This document shows positions 1-7,982 of a DNA stretch of 36,351 nt, in pieces (positions within the stretch are counted from its first letter, which is position 1; each line of letters begins with the position of its first letter). The notes under the pieces are model-generated. The model ran no database searches and was not told the DNA's origin. It saw only the letters and a list, made by a program, of their open reading frames with translations. The DNA is from Methanosarcina sp. DH2. Its GTDB lineage: Archaea > Halobacteriota > Methanosarcinia > Methanosarcinales > Methanosarcinaceae. The translations under genes were made by a program, and so were the position numbers. Where the stretch lies: NCBI RefSeq assembly GCF_020804225.1, contig NZ_WJBI01000010.1, positions 169,942 through 206,292 of the forward strand, read 5' to 3'.

Positions 1-1598
1 TTTAATTGTTCAACAATGGTTGTGGTCTTGCCTACGTTCTTGATTGCATCAAAACCAATATACACAACACAGGTCGCATTCTTCGTGAAGTCAAACTTTA
101 CAGCTTTTCCATTTGTGATAAATACCTGGGAGAGCTCCTTAACCTCTACATTCTTTGCAGGCTCAGGGGATCCGCCACCACCGCCGCTGCTTCCCCCACT
201 GCTGCTTCCCCCACTGCTGCTCCCTCCACTACTTCCTCCACTACTCTTCTCCTCAACAGCTATTATCATAGTTTTTGTATACGTGCCGTTTGCATTGATT
301 GCGGTCAGTTTAGCGGTGTAAGTCCCTGCAGAGGGGTATATATAAGTAAAGCTTGCTTCACTTGAGTCTTCGATTCCGTCACTGTTAACTTCCCAGCTCC
401 TTGATGTTGCGTTTTGTGAAAGGTCAGTAAAGAGGACTGAAAGGGGAGCAATTCCGCTGGAAACATTTGTACTGAAGTCTGCTGTAGGAAGTACATCATT
501 TCCTTTTTCCAGCACAGTTATAACAGCAGTTTTTGAAGTGGTCCCATTCACGTTTATTGCGGTGAGATTAACGGTATAAGTTCTTGGATCTGTATATACA
601 TGAATTTCGCTTTCAGCTGTAGAGTCCACTTTTCCATCGTTATCAAAGTCCCAGTTCCTTGATGTTGCATTTTGAGAAATGTCGGTAAATTGGACAACAA
701 GAGGAGCAGGTCCCTGGGTGATATTTGCCTTGAAATTTGCTGCAGGGAGTATCGGTCCAGGCTCCGTCCTGGGAGTTACCAGAGGTAAAGAATCAATATT
801 CACCTCATTCATTTCGTATGGTACTTCAGCAAACCCATCGCCATTAGCGTCTAGATGAGTCTGAGAGAAGCCATCCCCTGCAGGTGTTGCCCAGTAATTT
901 CCGCCAATATAAGGGCCTCCAATAATGTTCTTTCCAGATTTTTTCGTAGTATTCCAGTGACTATCAGCAGCAGATTGTACATTTCGGGTGTTGTTAAAAT
1001 TATTATTATAAAATCGAGTGCCATAAGAATCTATTATATCTATTCCTGTCTCACAGTTTGAAATCCTATTCCCACTTATTTCATTAACACTACTGGAAAA
1101 GAGTAAAACTCCGTCACCGCAATCAAAAATATCATTATTAATGATTGAGCCGCCTCCCCCTCCATCCACATTAGAAACTCCAATGCCGATATAAAAATTA
1201 GAAATTTTATTATTCTGAATAGTACAGGAGGGAGAAGAGTCGGCAATGCCATAGTAACCTGCACTACCTGTACCTATTATATTGAAGCTCTTAATTGTAA
1301 TATTATTAGCTTTTAAATTGAAAGCATTCTCTGTAGATCTGATTACGGCATTATATTGACTACTTGATGCAAGAACCAGATCAGGCACTGAAATGGTAAT
1401 TTCTTCAGTATAAGTTCCCGGATTAACTATTATAGTATCTCCAGAAGCCGCATCGTCAACTGCATCCTGGATTGTTGTATAATTTCCAGACCCATCGTCA
1501 TCAACATAAAGTATTGCAGCTGCCGCACTGCCAGCAATAGCCTGAAGTGCAAGAGCCACTGTAAATAGAATTGATAATGCTCTTTTTATTCGCCACAC
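1..1598 (-). CDS. Surface protein, beta-helix + two PKD + PGF-pre-PGF domain (3' end outside window)
   Basis: This is a secreted cell-surface protein, about 532 codons visible, open to the window edge. I start it at the GTG at 1596-1598 (VWRIKRALSI): an in-frame stop lies just upstream and an AAGGGG-like ribosome site precedes it. Residues 1-25 form a signal peptide ending in an Ala-rich stretch. Residues about 30-230 (ILYVDDDGSGNYTTIQDAV onward) are a NosD/pectate-lyase-like right-handed beta-helix rich in N-x-I repeats. Two PKD domains follow (about 280-362 and 368-450), each with a TSRxW core and an Asp-rich loop. A Ser/Gly linker (about 451-478) leads to the start of a PGF-pre-PGF domain (VEVKELSQVFITNGKAVKF). 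Methanosarcina encodes many such proteins, thought to be displayed on the S-layer; the ligand is unknown. The C-terminal anchor is not visible. Confidence 0.88.
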   Translation of the reverse strand, partial: MWRIKRALSILFTVALALQAIAGSAAAAILYVDDDGSGNYTTIQDAVDDAASGDTIIVNPGTYTEEITISVPDLVLASSSQYNAVIRSTENAFNLKANNITIKSFNIIGTGSAGYYGIADSSPSCTIQNNKISNFYIGIGVSNVDGGGGGSIINNDIFDCGDGVLLFSSSVNEISGNRISNCETGIDIIDSYGTRFYNNNFNNTRNVQSAADSHWNTTKKSGKNIIGGPYIGGNYWATPAGDGFSQTHLDANGDGFAEVPYEMNEVNIDSLPLVTPRTEPGPILPAANFKANITQGPAPLVVQFTDISQNATSRNWDFDNDGKVDSTAESEIHVYTDPRTYTVNLTAINVNGTTSKTAVITVLEKGNDVLPTADFSTNVSSGIAPLSVLFTDLSQNATSRSWEVNSDGIEDSSEASFTYIYPSAGTYTAKLTAINANGTYTKTMIIAVEEKSSGGSSGGSSSGGSSSGGSSGGGGGSPEPAKNVEVKELSQVFITNGKAVKFDFTKNATCVVYIGFDAIKNVGKTTTIVEQL

Positions 1599-1769
1599 AA
1601 GAAAAACCCCTTAAAACTATTTTAGCATCCCAACATCGATAGTTAACACAAATTCTCACTTTTGACCGCATAAGGTGCACTGAAATGGTTGAGACATTGT
1701 ATTTACAGACATAAAAACTCCTTAAGATAGACTCTTTAATTTTTAAAATGAATTTATTTTACAAAATTG

Positions 1770-1784
1770 ACAATGTTATATAAA
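1770..1784 (-). promoter_or_regulatory. Candidate TATA box for the surface-protein gene
   Basis: On the minus strand an AATTTTATATAAC stretch resembles an archaeal TATA box. Transcription would start near 1750, giving a leader of about 150 nt before the GTG at 1598. This rests on motif and position only. Confidence 0.35.
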
Positions 1785-2052
1785 ATTAACTAATCGTTTT
1801 ACATTTCTACTGAAAGATTGTTATTTCTTAGTTAACCTGTCAATATTAAGCTGACGTTTTTTCAGAATATTCACACACTTTAATTCGTCTCACGTTTCGA
1901 TCTATGTACTTTTCGGTTTTCTGTGTGCAGAAGAAATTGAAAATAGAGATGCTCAAGGGCATTCAAAGTTGAATATCAACCAGCGGAGATATAACCCATA
2001 CAGAATCTGTGCACTGCACAAAACATTAGAAGATTAAATAAATAAGTATTGA

Positions 2053-2063
2053 TTTATATAAAA
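2053..2063 (+). promoter_or_regulatory. Candidate TATA box for the HdeD-like gene
   Basis: TTTATATAAAA fits an archaeal TATA box about 178 bp upstream of the ATG at 2231, implying a leader of about 145 nt. A second TA-rich stretch lies just downstream (2070-2080), so the exact start is uncertain. Confidence 0.35.
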
Positions 2064-2230
2064 TACAATATATAATATAGAGCAGAGGTTACCCTCTTAT
2101 CCAGGCTGTAATTTACAGAAGAGTCAGAAGACTTGTATTTAGATAAACATATTTTTTTGATACCTGTACTTTTTATCGGGGTAGCCGAAAGCATCAAATT
2201 TGCTATTTAAAGCATTCTGGAGGTAAGTTT

Positions 2231-2800
2231 ATGGAACAAGAAACTGCAGAATACCGTACTGTGGAATACGAGGTACTGCAGGTTCCCTGGTGGCTGGTTG
2301 TACTGGAAGGAGTTTTCGCAATTATCATAGGCTTGTATCTGTTATTTTCGCCTATAGTGACCACCATAGCGCTGGTTCGGATACTCGGCATTTTCTGGCT
2401 TCTGGGAGGGGTTCTTTCAATCCTCTCACTGGTGATGGATAGAGAGAACGCAGGATGGAAATTACTCTCCGGTATCATGGGTATTCTTATCGGGCTTGTA
2501 GTAATTGTGTACCCTTTCAGCCCTTTTGTAATTCTGGCGATTCTTGTAATGATACTCGGGATCTGGAGTATTATATATGGTGCAATCAGACTTGTCTGGG
2601 CATTTAAGGGAGGTGGACTGGGAATGGCGGTTCTCGGGATTCTGACAATTGCCCTCGGGATACTTCTGCTGATTAACCCACTGGCAGGTGCTATTGTCCT
2701 GCCCTGGATATACGGTATCTCCCTTGTGATAGGCGGAATTGCAGCACTGATTGGCGGGCTTAGAATGAGGTCCGGGAAAAGTGACTCATATATGGGTTAA
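2231..2800 (+). CDS. HdeD family (DUF308) membrane protein
   Basis: This 189-residue integral membrane protein consists almost entirely of hydrophobic helices, about six, arranged as the repeated pairs typical of DUF308/HdeD. Recognisable pieces are WWLVVLEGVFAIIIGLYLLF near residue 20, the second repeat around ILAILVMILGIWSIIYGAIR, and a final helix ending in a short basic tail (GGLRMRSGK). HdeD is linked to acid resistance in Escherichia coli; the role of archaeal members is unknown. The ATG follows a clear GGAGG site at the usual distance. It appears monocistronic, with 150 bp to the next gene. The family call is firm; the function is not. Confidence 0.88.
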   Translation: MEQETAEYRTVEYEVLQVPWWLVVLEGVFAIIIGLYLLFSPIVTTIALVRILGIFWLLGGVLSILSLVMDRENAGWKLLSGIMGILIGLVVIVYPFSPFVILAILVMILGIWSIIYGAIRLVWAFKGGGLGMAVLGILTIALGILLLINPLAGAIVLPWIYGISLVIGGIAALIGGLRMRSGKSDSYMG

Positions 2801-2918
2801 GATTCCGGACACAGAAAACTTACAGGCAGATAGGCACTCCCGACTTTACGTGTATTAGAGGATTTAGAGGGCCCGCAACAAGTCAACTGGCATTGACAGG
2901 CCTTTAAGCATTCCGTAT

Positions 2919-2931
2919 TTTTAAATATATG
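2919..2931 (+). promoter_or_regulatory. TATA box close to the start codon
   Basis: TTTTAAATATATG lies about 25-30 bp upstream of the ATG at 2951, so the SdpI-like mRNA is probably leaderless or nearly so. No Shine-Dalgarno sequence precedes that ATG, which agrees. Confidence 0.5.
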
Positions 2932-2950
2932 AAAAATCTAAAAAACTTAC

Positions 2951-3622
2951 ATGCGGAAAGCTACAGCAGCGATAACAGGACTGGTCCTTCTTTCCTTCAT
3001 CATTTCAATCTATTTTTACCCGCAGGTGCCTGAACAGATGGCAACTCACTGGAACTCTCAGGGAGAAGTAGACGGCTATATGTCGAAACTCTGGGGGCTA
3101 TTTTTCATGCCTCTCGTGATTACGGGTCTTACAATTATGTTCCTGGTAATTCCCAGAATCGACCCCCGGAAGGAAAATATAGCAAAATTCAGGAACTACT
3201 ATGACGGGTTTATAGTACTTTTAATTTTATTTATGGTCATTGTCCATATTCAGATATTGCTCTGGAACACAGGAATTAAGATCAGCCCCAACGCCGTACT
3301 TCCTCTGGGGATAGGGCTTCTATTTTACTACATCGGGATACTTACGGAAAATGCGGAACGGAACTGGTTTATCGGCATCAGGACACCCTGGACCCTCAGC
3401 AGTGATAGAGTGTGGAAAAGGACTAACCGGCTTGGAGGGAAACTATTCAAGATCGCAGGAATAGCAGCAATCTTCGGGGCTTTCTTTCCGGAACTTGCAA
3501 TCTACTTCATACTGGTACCAGTAATTTTTGTAGCCGGGTTTACTGTTGTTTACTCATATATCGAATATCAAAAGGAACTTAAAGAAAACAAAAGGAACAA
3601 AGAAAATGAAATCGGTAAGTGA
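2951..3622 (+). CDS. SdpI/DUF1648 family membrane protein
   Basis: This is a 223-residue membrane protein. The N-terminal half is a DUF1648 domain: a first helix, then a QMATHWNSQGEVDGYMSKLW loop, then a second helix. The C-terminal half is SdpI-like, with the motif NWFIGIRTPWTLSSDRVWKR followed by GGKLFKIAG and two more helices. In Bacillus subtilis, SdpI gives immunity to the SdpC toxin and works with the SdpR repressor. No toxin or ArsR-type repressor gene adjoins this one, so immunity cannot be assumed. The tail is Lys/Asn-rich and cytosolic. It seems to be transcribed alone from a TATA box just upstream. Confidence 0.86.
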   Translation: MRKATAAITGLVLLSFIISIYFYPQVPEQMATHWNSQGEVDGYMSKLWGLFFMPLVITGLTIMFLVIPRIDPRKENIAKFRNYYDGFIVLLILFMVIVHIQILLWNTGIKISPNAVLPLGIGLLFYYIGILTENAERNWFIGIRTPWTLSSDRVWKRTNRLGGKLFKIAGIAAIFGAFFPELAIYFILVPVIFVAGFTVVYSYIEYQKELKENKRNKENEIGK

Positions 3623-3803
3623 AAGAAAATGAGAGAACTGAAAGGGAGAACTCAGAGAATTTGAAATTCTTAATCAAAACTTAAAAAATAAGGTTTAAAG
3701 ATTCCTGCGTTTCCTATTTCCGGGAATCATCTTAACCGGTTTCTAACGCCTTTTTTATCAGTACGTTTATCTAAGATGTTCTCATTTTGTCATATTGATT
3801 GTT

Positions 3804-4286
3804 ATGACTGAGGATATAATTAAAAATTCGAATAAAACAGTCGAAAATGGAGATACTATTTCCGTCAATTATGTGGGAAAACTGGAAGATGGAACGGTTT
3901 TCGACACATCGGAAAAAGAAGCGGCTTCTGAGGCAGGAATATATAACGAAATGAGAGACTACGAACCTCTGACCTTCACCGTGGGAGCGGGACAGATGAT
4001 TAAAGGTTTTGACGAGGGTGTAGTCGGAATGAAAGTTGGGGAAGAAAAAACTATTGAAATCCCTCCCGAGGAAGCATACGGAGAATATATGGAAGAGTAC
4101 GCAAGGGAACTGCCACGTGATGCTGTAAATTTTGTTCCGGAAGTGGGGATGCAGCTGGCCACGGAGACCGGGCTCAAAGGCACTGTCACAGAAGTAGGCG
4201 AGGAAAGCTTCATTGTGGACTTCAATCATGAACTTGCAGGCAAGACCCTGATATTCAAAGTAAAAGTTGTTTCAGTGGAGGAATAA
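3804..4286 (+). CDS. FKBP-type peptidyl-prolyl cis-trans isomerase, cytosolic
   Basis: This 160-residue FKBP catalyses cis-trans isomerisation of Xaa-Pro bonds and probably acts as a folding chaperone. Core motifs are GDTISVNYVGKLEDGTVFDT (16-35), LTFTVGAGQMIKGFDEGVVG (56-75) and EKTIEIPPEEAYGEY (81-95). The C-terminal FNHELAGKTL closes the fold after an inserted flap (IF) domain, as in archaeal SlyD-like FKBPs. The residue matching FKBP12 Trp59 is Phe (KGFDEG). I prefer the ATG at 3804 to an in-frame TTG at 3795; neither has a clear ribosome site. The stop lies 3 bases before the next FKBP gene, so the two are co-transcribed. Confidence 0.93.
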   Translation: MTEDIIKNSNKTVENGDTISVNYVGKLEDGTVFDTSEKEAASEAGIYNEMRDYEPLTFTVGAGQMIKGFDEGVVGMKVGEEKTIEIPPEEAYGEYMEEYARELPRDAVNFVPEVGMQLATETGLKGTVTEVGEESFIVDFNHELAGKTLIFKVKVVSVEE

Positions 4287-4289
4287 AAA

Positions 4290-4844
4290 ATGAGGGAAGG
4301 GAGGGGGGCAATTTTTTTCCTGGCAATGCTGCTCCTTGGGAGCATAATCTTTGGAAGCGGGTGCACGGATAATGGAAACGGGACAGGCAGGGCTGTAAAG
4401 TCCGGCGATACCGTCCAGGTAGACTATGTGGGAAGACTCGAAGACGGCACCGTATTTGATACCTCTATAAGTGAGGTAGCACAGGAAGAAGACATATACA
4501 TTGAGGGAAGAAATTACAGCCCCCTAACCTTTACAGTTGGTGCGGGTCAAATGATCAAAGGCTTTGACGAAGGCGTAATCGGGATGAGAATGGGCGAAGA
4601 GAAAACCATTACACTTCCTCCCGAAGAAGCTTACGGAGAATATGATGAAGCAAAAATTGAGGCAATTCTCCTTGAAGAACTGAACATGTCGGAGAAGCCT
4701 GAAGTCGGGCAGACATACAGCAGCATATACGGTAGCCAGTTCAGAGTCATTGATGTAAATGAAACGCATGTTACTTTTGACTCTAACCACGAACTTGCAG
4801 GCAAGACTCTTGTTTTCGATGTAGAGCTGATTTCAATAGAGTGA
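4290..4844 (+). CDS. FKBP-type peptidyl-prolyl isomerase, lipoprotein
   Basis: This 184-residue FKBP carries an N-terminal signal peptide ending in a lipobox-like GSIIFGSGC (Cys25), followed by a polar linker, so it should be anchored on the outer face of the membrane. The FKBP domain begins near residue 38 (GDTVQVDYVGRLEDGTVFDT) and retains LTFTVGAGQMIKGFDEGVIG, LPPEEAYGEY and the terminal NHELAGKTL, with an IF insertion. It is closely related to the preceding gene, 3 bases upstream, and looks like a duplication that gained an export signal. A GGAGG ribosome site overlaps the end of that gene. It probably assists folding of exported proteins (inference from location). Confidence 0.93.
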   Translation: MREGRGAIFFLAMLLLGSIIFGSGCTDNGNGTGRAVKSGDTVQVDYVGRLEDGTVFDTSISEVAQEEDIYIEGRNYSPLTFTVGAGQMIKGFDEGVIGMRMGEEKTITLPPEEAYGEYDEAKIEAILLEELNMSEKPEVGQTYSSIYGSQFRVIDVNETHVTFDSNHELAGKTLVFDVELISIE

Positions 4845-4857
4845 AGTTTGAATAAGG

Positions 4858-4881
4858 TAAACCGGTTTAAAACCCGGTTTA
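4858..4881 (+). terminator. Hairpin after the FKBP pair
   Basis: A perfect 8-bp stem (TAAACCGG / CCGGTTTA, 8-base loop) lies 14 bases after the lipoprotein FKBP stop and is followed by a T-rich stretch (TATTTCTTT). It may end the two-gene transcript or trim its 3' end. The third FKBP gene lies beyond it. Confidence 0.5.
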
Positions 4882-4978
4882 TATTTCTTTAAAAAAACTG
4901 CACCCCTCCGGAAGCCAGAAAAAGATTAAAGGGCGCCGAAAAAGCTGTAAAGAAAAAAAATTATCAGGAGAAAATATA

Positions 4979-5449
4979 ATGGAGAACTCTCGTACTGTGA
5001 AAAAGGGAGATTATCTCCTTATTAGTTATACTGGAAAGTTTGAGGACGGAACAGTATTCGATACTACGATAAAAGAAAAAGCTCTTGAAGCTGGAATATA
5101 CAGCGAAGGAAAGGAATACATGCCTTTCTTTTTCAGGGCAGACACAGGCCAGGTGGTAAAAGGTATCGATGCAGGGGTCCTTGGAATGCGAGAAAGAGAA
5201 GAAAAAACCCTTAAAATCGCACCTGAAGAAGCTTACGGAGAATATAAAAGTTATCTCGTTCAGAAAATTCCTCTTTCAAGGCTTGAACTAACGGAGCCTC
5301 CGGAGATAGGAACAAAAATCATAACTCCCGGGGGAAGGGAAGTTAAAGTGCTCGATTCCACGGAAACTTACGCAACCCTTGACTTCAACCATGAACTTGC
5401 AGGCAAAACTCTGGTCCTTGAAATAAAACTTGTTTCTATTGTTAAATAA
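4979..5449 (+). CDS. FKBP-type peptidyl-prolyl isomerase, third and divergent copy
   Basis: This 156-residue cytosolic FKBP has no signal peptide and its own AGGAG ribosome site. The fold is intact: GDYLLISYTGKFEDGTVFDT (11-30), APEEAYGEY and FNHELAGKTL. The central active-site strand is altered, however: FFFRADTGQVVKGIDAGVLG replaces the TVGAGQMIKGFDEG of its neighbours, so the position of FKBP12 Trp59 is Ile and the GAGQM turn is DTGQV. It may be a weaker isomerase or mainly a chaperone (inference). It lies 134 bp beyond the second FKBP, past a hairpin, and is probably separately controlled or expressed by read-through. Confidence 0.92.
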   Translation: MENSRTVKKGDYLLISYTGKFEDGTVFDTTIKEKALEAGIYSEGKEYMPFFFRADTGQVVKGIDAGVLGMREREEKTLKIAPEEAYGEYKSYLVQKIPLSRLELTEPPEIGTKIITPGGREVKVLDSTETYATLDFNHELAGKTLVLEIKLVSIVK

Positions 5450-5524
5450 AATTTATCTGTATTGAGAACTAAAACTTGTCTCTATTCTGGAATAAGTTTT
5501 ATCTTTATTGCAAACTGATCTTGT

Positions 5525-5554
5525 AAAATTAGCTGATTAAAAATTAAGCTGATT
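5525..5554 (+). repeat. Short direct repeat (about 15 bp x 2)
   Basis: AAAATTAGCTGATT is followed at once by the near-copy AAAATTAAGCTGATT in the gap between the third FKBP gene and the OB-fold gene. Confidence 0.5.
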
Positions 5555-5627
5555 CTTCAAATAAATTCATCTTTAAAGTGATTCAAAAACATAATTTCAG
5601 AACCCACAAACTGGAAAGTGGCGGAAG

Positions 5628-6029
5628 ATGGAAAAGGAAGAGAAAGTCGTGGTAGTGCTGCTCGTAATGGCATTGTTCTCTCTTTCAACAGCGTACCTGT
5701 TCTTCGGGCAGGATCTTGCAGGAGCTGGACAGAAACAAGGAGGAAAAGCCCTGCAGTACACCCACGAATCCGAAGTTGGGGAAAAAGTGTCTCTTGACGC
5801 CGAGGTTTTAAGTAAGCGATTTACTTATACCGGAGATCATCTGCTTTTAGAAGTGAACTTCGACTCCGAAGTCCTGAGCATATTCATCCCGAACACAGCA
5901 GGGGCTGAAGCCCTGGAAGAGTTAATTAATGAAGGGGATTTTATCAGCATAACAGGCATTATCTCTGAGTATAAGGGGAAGAAAGAGATAAGAGTTGAAA
6001 GGAAAGAAGATATTACTACTCTTAAATAA
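5628..6029 (+). CDS. Membrane-anchored OB-fold protein
   Basis: This is a 133-residue protein. An N-terminal hydrophobic segment (VVVVLLVMALFSLSTAYLFF, residues 7-26) acts as signal anchor. The rest (about 45-133) resembles an OB-fold of the nucleic-acid-binding type: GEKVSLDAEVLSKRFTYTGD, then LLLEVNFDSEVLSIFIP, then EGDFISITGIISEYKGKKEI. Similar stand-alone OB proteins in archaea are often annotated as nucleic-acid binding, but one facing outside the cell more likely binds another ligand. The start follows a GGCGGAAG sequence. The function is unknown. Confidence 0.75.
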   Translation: MEKEEKVVVVLLVMALFSLSTAYLFFGQDLAGAGQKQGGKALQYTHESEVGEKVSLDAEVLSKRFTYTGDHLLLEVNFDSEVLSIFIPNTAGAEALEELINEGDFISITGIISEYKGKKEIRVERKEDITTLK

Positions 6030-6057
6030 GCCGTTTTTAAGCTTTAAAACAGGAAAG

Positions 6058-6116
6058 ACAGATCGTTAACGATAAACCGAGCATTGACAATAAACAGATC
6101 GTTAACAATATATTCA
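6058..6116 (+). promoter_or_regulatory. Promoter with palindrome and 13-bp direct repeat
   Basis: A perfect 12-bp palindrome (ATCGTTAACGAT, 6062-6073) sits in a 13-bp sequence, ACAGATCGTTAAC (6058-6070), that recurs exactly at 6094-6106. The second copy runs into a TATA-like AATATATTCATA (6105-6116), about 25-30 bp before the ATG at 6138. It could be an operator for the sugar-nucleotide gene. No regulator is assigned. Confidence 0.45.
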
Positions 6117-6137
6117 TAGAACAGCATTTGAAGAAGT

Positions 6138-7316
6138 ATGAAAGCATGTATCATGTGCGGAGGCGCAGGGACAAGGCTCAGACCGCTGACCTTCAAACAC
6201 CCGAAACCGAGCATACCGATTCTTAATAAACCGTCAGTCCGGCACCTGATAGAACACCTTTCAAGGGAAGGGTTCAATGAAATAGTCATGACCCTGGGAT
6301 ATATGGGAGAACGCATAGAAGAACAGCTCGGAGACGGGCATATGTTCGGAGTGCACATCGACTACGTGTATGAAAAAGAGAAGCTTGGGACCGCAGGCGG
6401 GGTTAAAAATGCAGAAAAGTACCTGAAAAATGAGCCCTTTATCGTGCTTGGGGGGGACCACGTCCTTAATCTTGACCTGAGAGAGATGTACCGCTTCCAT
6501 GAGACAAACGATGCAATAGTAACCATAGGGCTTCTTTCCATTGACGATCCCAGGGAATTCGGGATTGCGGACATGGATATAAACAACCGGATTCACCGTT
6601 TCCTTGAAAAACCCAAATCCGGACAGATTTTCAGCAACCTTGCAAGTACAGGCATTTACATCTGTGATCCTGAAATTTTTGACTGGATTCCTGAAAATAA
6701 AAAGTATGATTTTGCAAAAGATCTTTTCCCTGCTCTGCTTGCAGCAGATAGGAGAATTAACGGCATGCTTGTCCGGGGAAAATGGACTGATGTAGGAAGT
6801 TCGGCAGCTTACAGACAGGCCCAGCGCTGGATGCTGGATGCCCTTCCCGGAACCACCATAGAAGGAAACTTTACAACAAGAAATGCAAGGATACGAGGTC
6901 CCCTATCCATAGGAAACAATGTGTCCATAGGTTCGAATTCTTCACTCGTTGGACCAATTGTCATAGGGGAAAACACCGTAATTGGCGATAATGTCCTTAT
7001 AGGGCCTTACAGTGTGATAGGTTCAAACTGCACTATCGATAATAATGCAAAGATTCTTTCTTCTTACCTTTTTGATGATGTATGCATAGGTAAAAACTCC
7101 AACATCTCCGGAGCTGTAGTTGCAGATGAAACAAGTGTAGGAGAAGAGTGCAGCCTTGAGAATGGGACAGTAATTGGGCATAAAGTCATTATAGGGAATA
7201 GTTCGACCATACATTCGGGAGTAAAAATCTGGCCTGAAGTGGTGATCTGTAACAATTCCAGCATAAAGGAAACTGTCATCAACTCGGATTATGATATCAC
7301 TCATGAAGGTTCCTGA
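6138..7316 (+). CDS. Sugar-1-phosphate nucleotidyltransferase with left-handed beta-helix
   Basis: This 392-residue NDP-sugar pyrophosphorylase should condense an NTP with a sugar 1-phosphate to make an NDP-sugar. Residues 1-235 are the NTP-transferase domain: GGAGTRLRPLTFKHPKPSIP (8-27) holds the nucleotide-binding signature and catalytic Lys region, GTAGGVKNA follows, and LGGDHVLNLD contains the metal-binding Asp. Residues about 245-390 are hexapeptide repeats of a left-handed beta-helix (IGNNVSIGSNSSLVGPIVIG and similar). This architecture fits glucose-1-phosphate thymidylyltransferase, mannose-1-phosphate guanylyltransferase or the bifunctional GlcNAc-1-phosphate enzymes; the sequence alone does not fix the substrate. 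It is monocistronic, with a palindrome-bearing promoter. Confidence 0.9.
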   Translation: MKACIMCGGAGTRLRPLTFKHPKPSIPILNKPSVRHLIEHLSREGFNEIVMTLGYMGERIEEQLGDGHMFGVHIDYVYEKEKLGTAGGVKNAEKYLKNEPFIVLGGDHVLNLDLREMYRFHETNDAIVTIGLLSIDDPREFGIADMDINNRIHRFLEKPKSGQIFSNLASTGIYICDPEIFDWIPENKKYDFAKDLFPALLAADRRINGMLVRGKWTDVGSSAAYRQAQRWMLDALPGTTIEGNFTTRNARIRGPLSIGNNVSIGSNSSLVGPIVIGENTVIGDNVLIGPYSVIGSNCTIDNNAKILSSYLFDDVCIGKNSNISGAVVADETSVGEECSLENGTVIGHKVIIGNSSTIHSGVKIWPEVVICNNSSIKETVINSDYDITHEGS

Positions 7317-7982
7317 AATACAGCTTTAAAAAAAGAATAAAACCAATCTAAAATTAAGAATGAATCTGAAATTAAGGAATTCTAAAGTTAAGAGTGAATA
7401 AATAGAAAGGCAGAAAGAATCTACGTAAAAAGAATCTACGTAAAAAGAATCTACGTAAGAAGAATCTACATATGTAGAATCTACATAAGGACCCGTATTC
7501 CAGGTCAAAAGGCATGTTCAGGATTCATCCTAAACTCAAGTAAAAGTTATTTATAGCCTGGAAATACGGGTTCTTTCAGATTCAAATTAAGTTTTTCACT
7601 GACCCGAATTTTGCTTTTGTAATTATTCATAAGCTCTATGCTGGATTTTTATTTGATAATTGTTGTTTCGTGACACGGATAATTCTCTATTTTTTGAGTA
7701 TCTATTTCATTACTATTTCATTATAAATTTCCTGTTTTTGGGTGCTGCATACTTAAAAAAAGGACTGTTTATAAATGTGGGTTATTAATAGGCGTAAATT
7801 ACTTAGAATATATAAAAATCTTATAAGAACAATGGAATTATTTTAATATTTTACTTAAAAGTTAAGAAAACGGTTTCGTCGGGCACATATTATTTCTCCT
7901 ATGCCGTTCATTATATATTGAAGAAACAGATTTCCTTAAATAAGATAAGGTCTTTACTAAAGAATAAAATTCAGAGATTTCA
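7317..7982. other. Intergenic region with tandem repeats and a promoter
   Basis: This 666-base gap contains degenerate 16-18 bp repeats (7347-7398, TCTRAARTTAAGRRT-like), five 15-bp tandem repeats (7416-7489), and near its right end a TATA-like TTATATATTG (about 7911) some 70 bp before the flippase-like gene. No coding sequence was found. Confidence 0.6.
7416..7489 (+). repeat. Five tandem copies of a 15-bp unit
   Basis: The unit AGAATCTACGTAAAA occurs at 7416, 7431, 7446, 7461 and 7476. The first two copies are identical, the third differs by one base, and the last two have CTACAT in place of CTACGT. On the minus strand it makes a false repetitive peptide (YVDSF repeats). Confidence 0.9.

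Larger units (their letters stand above)
1599..2230. other. Intergenic region between divergent genes, no gene seen
   Basis: This 632-base AT-rich gap separates the minus-strand surface protein from the plus-strand HdeD-like gene. It holds a candidate TATA box for each side (1770-1784 minus, 2053-2063 plus). No ORF with coding character, RNA gene or clear repeat was seen. Confidence 0.6.

Noticed and set aside
2951-3622. Toxin-immunity operon around the SdpI-like gene
   Set aside because: No toxin, processing gene or ArsR-type repressor adjoins it.
7416-7489. CRISPR array
   Set aside because: The 15-bp units abut each other with no spacers; no cas genes are present. The same holds for the other tandem repeats.
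7326-7508. Minus-strand frame with YVDSF repeats
   Set aside because: It is only the translation of the 15-bp tandem repeat, whose unit length is a multiple of three.
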